Assembly: GCA_903929895.1 (NCBI GenBank)
Contig: CAIYWM010000103.1
Span: forward strand, 1 to 8,714
Direction of reading: 5' to 3'
Origin: an uncultured Alphaproteobacteria bacterium
GTDB taxonomy: Bacteria; Pseudomonadota; Alphaproteobacteria; Reyranellales; Reyranellaceae
DNA length: 8,714 nt
Positions 6,303-8,714 of the stretch are shown piece by piece. How positions within the stretch are numbered: position 1 is the first letter of the stretch; every line of letters starts with the position of its first letter. Below the pieces are notes generated by a model. The model did not search any database. It saw only the letters and a list, made by a program, of their open reading frames with translations, and had not been told where the DNA came from. A program made the translations under genes and the position numbers.

Positions 6303-6702
6303 ACCGTCATTGGCACGCTCACGCTTCTGTCCGCCCTCGGTTCCCTGCTCGCGTTCCGGGTTCGCAGTCGCCTAACCTTGGAACTCGAACTCGTCGCCTT
6401 GCGACATCAGGTGACCGTCCTGCACCGGCAACGCCCTGGCCGGCCTCGGCCACGAGCGAAGAAAAGTCATCCGCTTCGATGTCATCCCGAATCCCACTCA
6501 GGCCTGACTAGCGCGCCAGATCACCGAGGCCTTCCCCTGCGACACCGTCCCTCGGTTTCTGCTGCGCGACCGCGACGCTTCATATGGGCCCACCTTCTGC
6601 GATCGTGTCGAGGCGATGGCTATCGAGCAGGTCGTCACCGCGCCGCGATCGCCGTGGCAGAACGCCAGAGTCCGCATCGCAAGAGAGCGGCGCGCGCTCT
6701 GA
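6303..6702 (+). pseudogene. Integrase-core (rve) transposase pseudogene with internal deletion
   Basis: Two parts of the same kind of DDE transposase are visible in different frames. The first frame (about 6303-6449) reads GTLTLLSALGSLLAF, then LELELVALRHQVTVLHRQRP and GRPRP, the usual N-terminal helix of integrase-core transposases. The second (6451-6702) reads HERRKVIRFDVIPNPTQA, a stop, then LARQITEAFP, FLLRDRDASYGPTF and VVTAPRSPWQN, the middle and end of the rve catalytic core. The stop (TGA, 6505-6507) stands where relatives have Trp, consistent with TGG to TGA. Between the parts roughly 150 codons, including the first catalytic Asp, are missing, with the join near 6447-6452. After WQN the sequence diverges (RERRAL, stop) and the catalytic Glu region is lost. 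The gene is clearly dead. The exact IS family (IS481-like or another rve group) is not settled. Confidence 0.8.
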
Positions 6703-6833
6703 TCACCGAACATCACCGACCGTGGCCTTCATCGGCACACCGATGTCAGGGCCGCATCGATTTTTGGGCAAGGACAGGCAGCTGCCTTCCAAATAGACTT
6801 GATTCGTAACAGCTAACTGGACAGCAGGCACTT

Positions 6834-7595
6834 ATGGGCGATCTAAGCGGCAAGGTAGCGTTGATCACCGGCGCGAGCCGTGGACTGGGGGAAAGCACAG
6901 CCCGCACCATGGCTGCGCAAGGCGCCGGCGTGATGTTGCTGGCACGCGATGGCGCTGCCGTTGCAGGCGTCGCGAAAGATATCGTCCGTGCCGGCGGGCG
7001 CGCGGAGTCGCTTGCTTGCGATGTCGGCGATTACGCAGCGGTAGAACGTGCCGTCGCTGTGACCCGCCAGAGCTTGGGCGGCCTCGACTTGCTGGTGAAC
7101 AATGCCGGCATCATCGAGCCGATTGCTGAGATTGCAGCGTCTGACCCCACCATCTGGGCCGACAACATTCGGATCAACCTGGTCGGCGCGTACCATGTAG
7201 TGCGCGCCGTGCTGGGCGGTATGCTCGCCGGCCGCAGCGGCACAATCGTCAACGTCTCTTCTGGCGCTGCACACCGCCCGCTCGAGGGCTGGAGTGCGTA
7301 TTGCTCGGGCAAGGCCGGACTTGCCATGCTCACCCGCGCCATCGCGCTCGAAACGGCGGGCCGCAATCTACGCGTTTACGGATTCTCGCCGGGTACGATC
7401 GATACCGAGATGCAGGTCAGGATTCGCGCCTCCGGTATCAACGCGATCAGCAGAATCCCGCGCTCCGAACTCTCGCCGGTCGACCATGCGGTGCGTGGCC
7501 TGGTCTATCTCTGCGCCGGCAATTGCGATGATCTGATTGGCCAGGACGTCTCGATGCGCGACGAATCCTTTCGTCAACGTATCGGGCTCGCCTGA
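6834..7595 (+). CDS. SDR family NADP-type oxidoreductase
   Basis: A complete 253-residue classical short-chain dehydrogenase/reductase, probably cytosolic. The cofactor loop TGASRGLG is at 12-19. Arg16 and Arg38 at the end of strand 2 (LLARD) favour NADP(H), unlike the NAD-type SDR at the left of the window. Asp63 (CDV), NNAG at 89-92, the structural Asn115, and the catalytic Ser143, Tyr156 and Lys160 (YCSGK) are all present with the normal 13-residue Ser-Tyr spacing. SPGTIDTEM at 185-193 is the usual PG motif. The C-terminus is unusual: after IGQDVSMRDESF it lacks the common DGG ending. The start ATG has only a weak AGCAGG ribosome binding site. The next gene begins two bases after its stop, so the two are probably co-expressed. 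The substrate is unknown; 3-oxoacyl or other beta-keto reduction is only one possibility. Confidence 0.92.
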   Translation: MGDLSGKVALITGASRGLGESTARTMAAQGAGVMLLARDGAAVAGVAKDIVRAGGRAESLACDVGDYAAVERAVAVTRQSLGGLDLLVNNAGIIEPIAEIAASDPTIWADNIRINLVGAYHVVRAVLGGMLAGRSGTIVNVSSGAAHRPLEGWSAYCSGKAGLAMLTRAIALETAGRNLRVYGFSPGTIDTEMQVRIRASGINAISRIPRSELSPVDHAVRGLVYLCAGNCDDLIGQDVSMRDESFRQRIGLA

Positions 7596-7597
7596 CC

Positions 7598-7933
7598 ATG
7601 ACATCCTCTTCTCTGCAAGCCTGCCAACTGATCGTCCGCGCCACCCTGGTCGACATTGTTGATCGCAACAAGTTCGACCATTGGTACGAGACCGAGCATC
7701 TTCCCGATGCACTGAAGGCCTTCAAGGCACAGCGGGCATGGCGCGGCTGGAGCCAAACCAACCCGCTCGTCCACTTTGCGTTCTACGAGTTCACGAACCT
7801 GGCCGAGGCCGACGCCATCCAAACTTCACCTGCACTCGCCGCCCTGATCGCGGAGTTCGACCGTGTGTGGGGCAAGAGAGTGGTCCGCACCCGCGAAGTG
7901 ATCGAAATCGCCGGCACACTGAAGACCACATGA
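7598..7933 (+). CDS. Small dimeric alpha/beta-barrel protein (EthD / DUF4286-like)
   Basis: The 111-residue protein has the look of the ferredoxin-like dimeric alpha/beta barrel superfamily (EthD, DUF4286, ABM). It begins with a beta strand (LIVRATLVDI, 11-20), followed by FDHWYETEHLPD at 26-37, the conserved W-Y-x-x-E-H-x-P signature of these proteins with His34 as the likely pocket residue. A second strand (HFAFYEF, 59-65), a helix and the EFDRVWGKRV segment follow. Such proteins are small cytosolic enzymes or ligand binders, often encoded beside dehydrogenases of aromatic or polyketide-like metabolism. It starts two bases after the upstream SDR stop with no clear ribosome binding site, suggesting translation by reinitiation after that gene. 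A catalytic role is not shown by the sequence. Confidence 0.75.
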   Translation: MTSSSLQACQLIVRATLVDIVDRNKFDHWYETEHLPDALKAFKAQRAWRGWSQTNPLVHFAFYEFTNLAEADAIQTSPALAALIAEFDRVWGKRVVRTREVIEIAGTLKTT

Positions 7934-8025
7934 GCCACCACCGCAGCGGAGTCACGCCTATGCGCCGACTGACCTCTGGGTAGACCCACGCCGTCAGATG
8001 CGATGGGCCGAACAGACGACCGCTG

Positions 8026-8714
8026 CTACCGGCATTTCCAGTCCGGCTTACGCTTCTCGGCGAAGGCGCGCGGACCTTCGACCGTGTCCTCGCTCTTGGT
8101 CATCGCGACGAAGGCCGGATAGTCGAGATTGTGCATCGCGGTCTCAAGGGCGGGGGCGTCCAGCGAGCGCATCACGACCTGCTTGGTCGCACGCACCGAC
8201 ATCGGCGAGCACGCGAGGATATCGCGGGCCCACCGCCTGGCCGCATTCATCAGCTCATGATTCGGGACCACTTCGGTGACGAAGCCCAACTCGAAGCCTT
8301 CCTGCGCCGAGACGTGGCGTCCAGTTAGAAGCATGCCCATTGCCTTCTTGAGCGGGATCATCCGCGAGAGCCGTTGCATACCTCCCGAACCGGCAGCCAG
8401 ACCAACTTTCGGCTCCGGCAGCGCGAAGGTGGCTTTGTCGGAAGCGACGATGATGTCGCAGGCAAGCGCAATCTCGAAGCCGCCGCCCATGGCGACGCCG
8501 TTCACCGCCGCAATCACCGGCTTTTCGAGATCGAAGCGGCTGGCCAAGCCGCCCATCCTGCGAGGCGGATGAACCGGTAACTTGCCTGTCTTCTTCCTGT
8601 AGTCGGCATGGTACTTCAGATCGTTGCCGGCGCTGAACGCTTTGTCGCCCGCGCCGGTGATGATTGCGACCCAGAGATCGGGGTTCTCGCGAAAGCCGTC
8701 GAAGATGTCGGACA
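8026..8714 (-). CDS. Enoyl-CoA hydratase/isomerase family protein, crotonase type (N-terminus cut by window edge)
   Basis: The last 228 residues of a crotonase-family protein are visible; about 30-35 N-terminal residues lie beyond the window. FSAGNDLKYH (visible residues 26-35) and NGVAMGGGFEIALACD (71-86) form the oxyanion hole and acyl-CoA pocket. Glu80 and Glu100 (LPEPKVGL) match the two catalytic glutamates of enoyl-CoA hydratase, so hydratase activity is plausible. MQRLSRMI, LTGRHVSAQEGFELGFVTEVV and a C-terminal helix complete the fold, ending at a TAG at 8026-8028. The pattern is close to carnitinyl-CoA dehydratase-like proteins, but that sub-assignment is uncertain. It faces the SDR/barrel pair convergently across about 90 bases and likely belongs to a fatty-acid or CoA-ester degradation set continuing to the right. 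An internal ATG at 8556 is not the start, because homology continues through it. Confidence 0.93.
   Translation of the reverse strand, partial: SDIFDGFRENPDLWVAIITGAGDKAFSAGNDLKYHADYRKKTGKLPVHPPRRMGGLASRFDLEKPVIAAVNGVAMGGGFEIALACDIIVASDKATFALPEPKVGLAAGSGGMQRLSRMIPLKKAMGMLLTGRHVSAQEGFELGFVTEVVPNHELMNAARRWARDILACSPMSVRATKQVVMRSLDAPALETAMHNLDYPAFVAMTKSEDTVEGPRAFAEKRKPDWKCR

Larger units (their letters stand above)
6053..6702. mobile_element. Composite scar of two degraded insertion sequences
   Basis: Two transposase remnants from unrelated IS types lie tail to tail in opposite orientation: an IS1380-type 3' end on the minus strand (to 6247) and an integrase-core transposase on the plus strand (from about 6303). 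Neither has both ends or an intact gene, and no terminal inverted repeats or target duplications could be matched by eye. The junction between them is around 6248-6300. The scar separates the two catabolic gene groups and marks a place where DNA has been inserted and deleted repeatedly. Non-coding flanks of either element may extend left to about 5830 and right to about 6780. Confidence 0.65.

Noticed and set aside
6794..6827. Promoter for the right SDR gene (TTGATT at 6799 and TAACTG at 6814)
   Set aside because: The spacing is only 9 bases and no acceptable -10 box lies about 17 bases after TTGATT.
7934..8025. Terminator between the barrel-protein gene and the crotonase gene
   Set aside because: Only a five-base TGGGT/ACCCA-type pairing is visible, without a T-run, so it is not distinguishable from chance.
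1..8714. CRISPR array, tRNA, rRNA, toxin-antitoxin or phage defence genes
   Set aside because: No regular repeats, no tRNA-like cloverleaf and no recognisable defence or toxin motifs were seen on either strand.

Overview
The window is GC-rich DNA with dense, tightly packed genes. It most likely comes from a proteobacterium, and the gene families and style point to an alphaproteobacterial soil or water heterotroph. That assignment is inferred from base composition, the class of transporter and the IS families; no marker gene is present.

Left part (1-3749): a minus-strand NAD-type short-chain dehydrogenase (C-terminus just off the left edge) is divergent from a plus-strand run of three genes. 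These are a 3-hydroxyisobutyrate-dehydrogenase-family NAD(P) oxidoreductase, a short alpha/beta hydrolase and an amidohydrolase-2 family hydrolase/lactonase. The two junctions inside this run are both 4-base ATGA overlaps, so the three proteins are almost certainly made together. Together with the divergent dehydrogenase they look like a small catabolic module (oxidation or reduction plus ester/lactone opening) for an unidentified carbon source.

Middle part (3750-5769): a minus-strand pair, a DHA2/EmrB-type 14-helix drug transporter followed through a TAATG overlap by a small exported protein. The small protein keeps the DGDT motif of the staphylococcal-nuclease fold but lacks key catalytic residues. 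The transporter's first ATG falls inside its first membrane helix. A good ribosome binding site upstream faces an ACG codon instead, suggesting a rare or mutated start.

Scar (about 5830-6780): two dead mobile-element pieces in opposite orientations. One is the last 64 codons of an IS1380-family transposase (minus). The other is an integrase-core (rve) transposase (plus) that has lost its middle and carries an in-frame stop. No intact element is left.

Right part (6834-8714): an NADP-type short-chain dehydrogenase and a small EthD/DUF4286-like dimeric-barrel protein, two bases apart, converge on a minus-strand crotonase (enoyl-CoA hydratase/isomerase) whose N-terminus is off the right edge. 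This is a second catabolic segment, joined to the first across the transposon scar.

I see no tRNA, rRNA, CRISPR array, phage genes or clearly novel defence or regulatory system. The points most worth a second look are the ACG start of the transporter, the nuclease-like partner protein, the translationally coupled catabolic trio, and the rearranged transposon scar.
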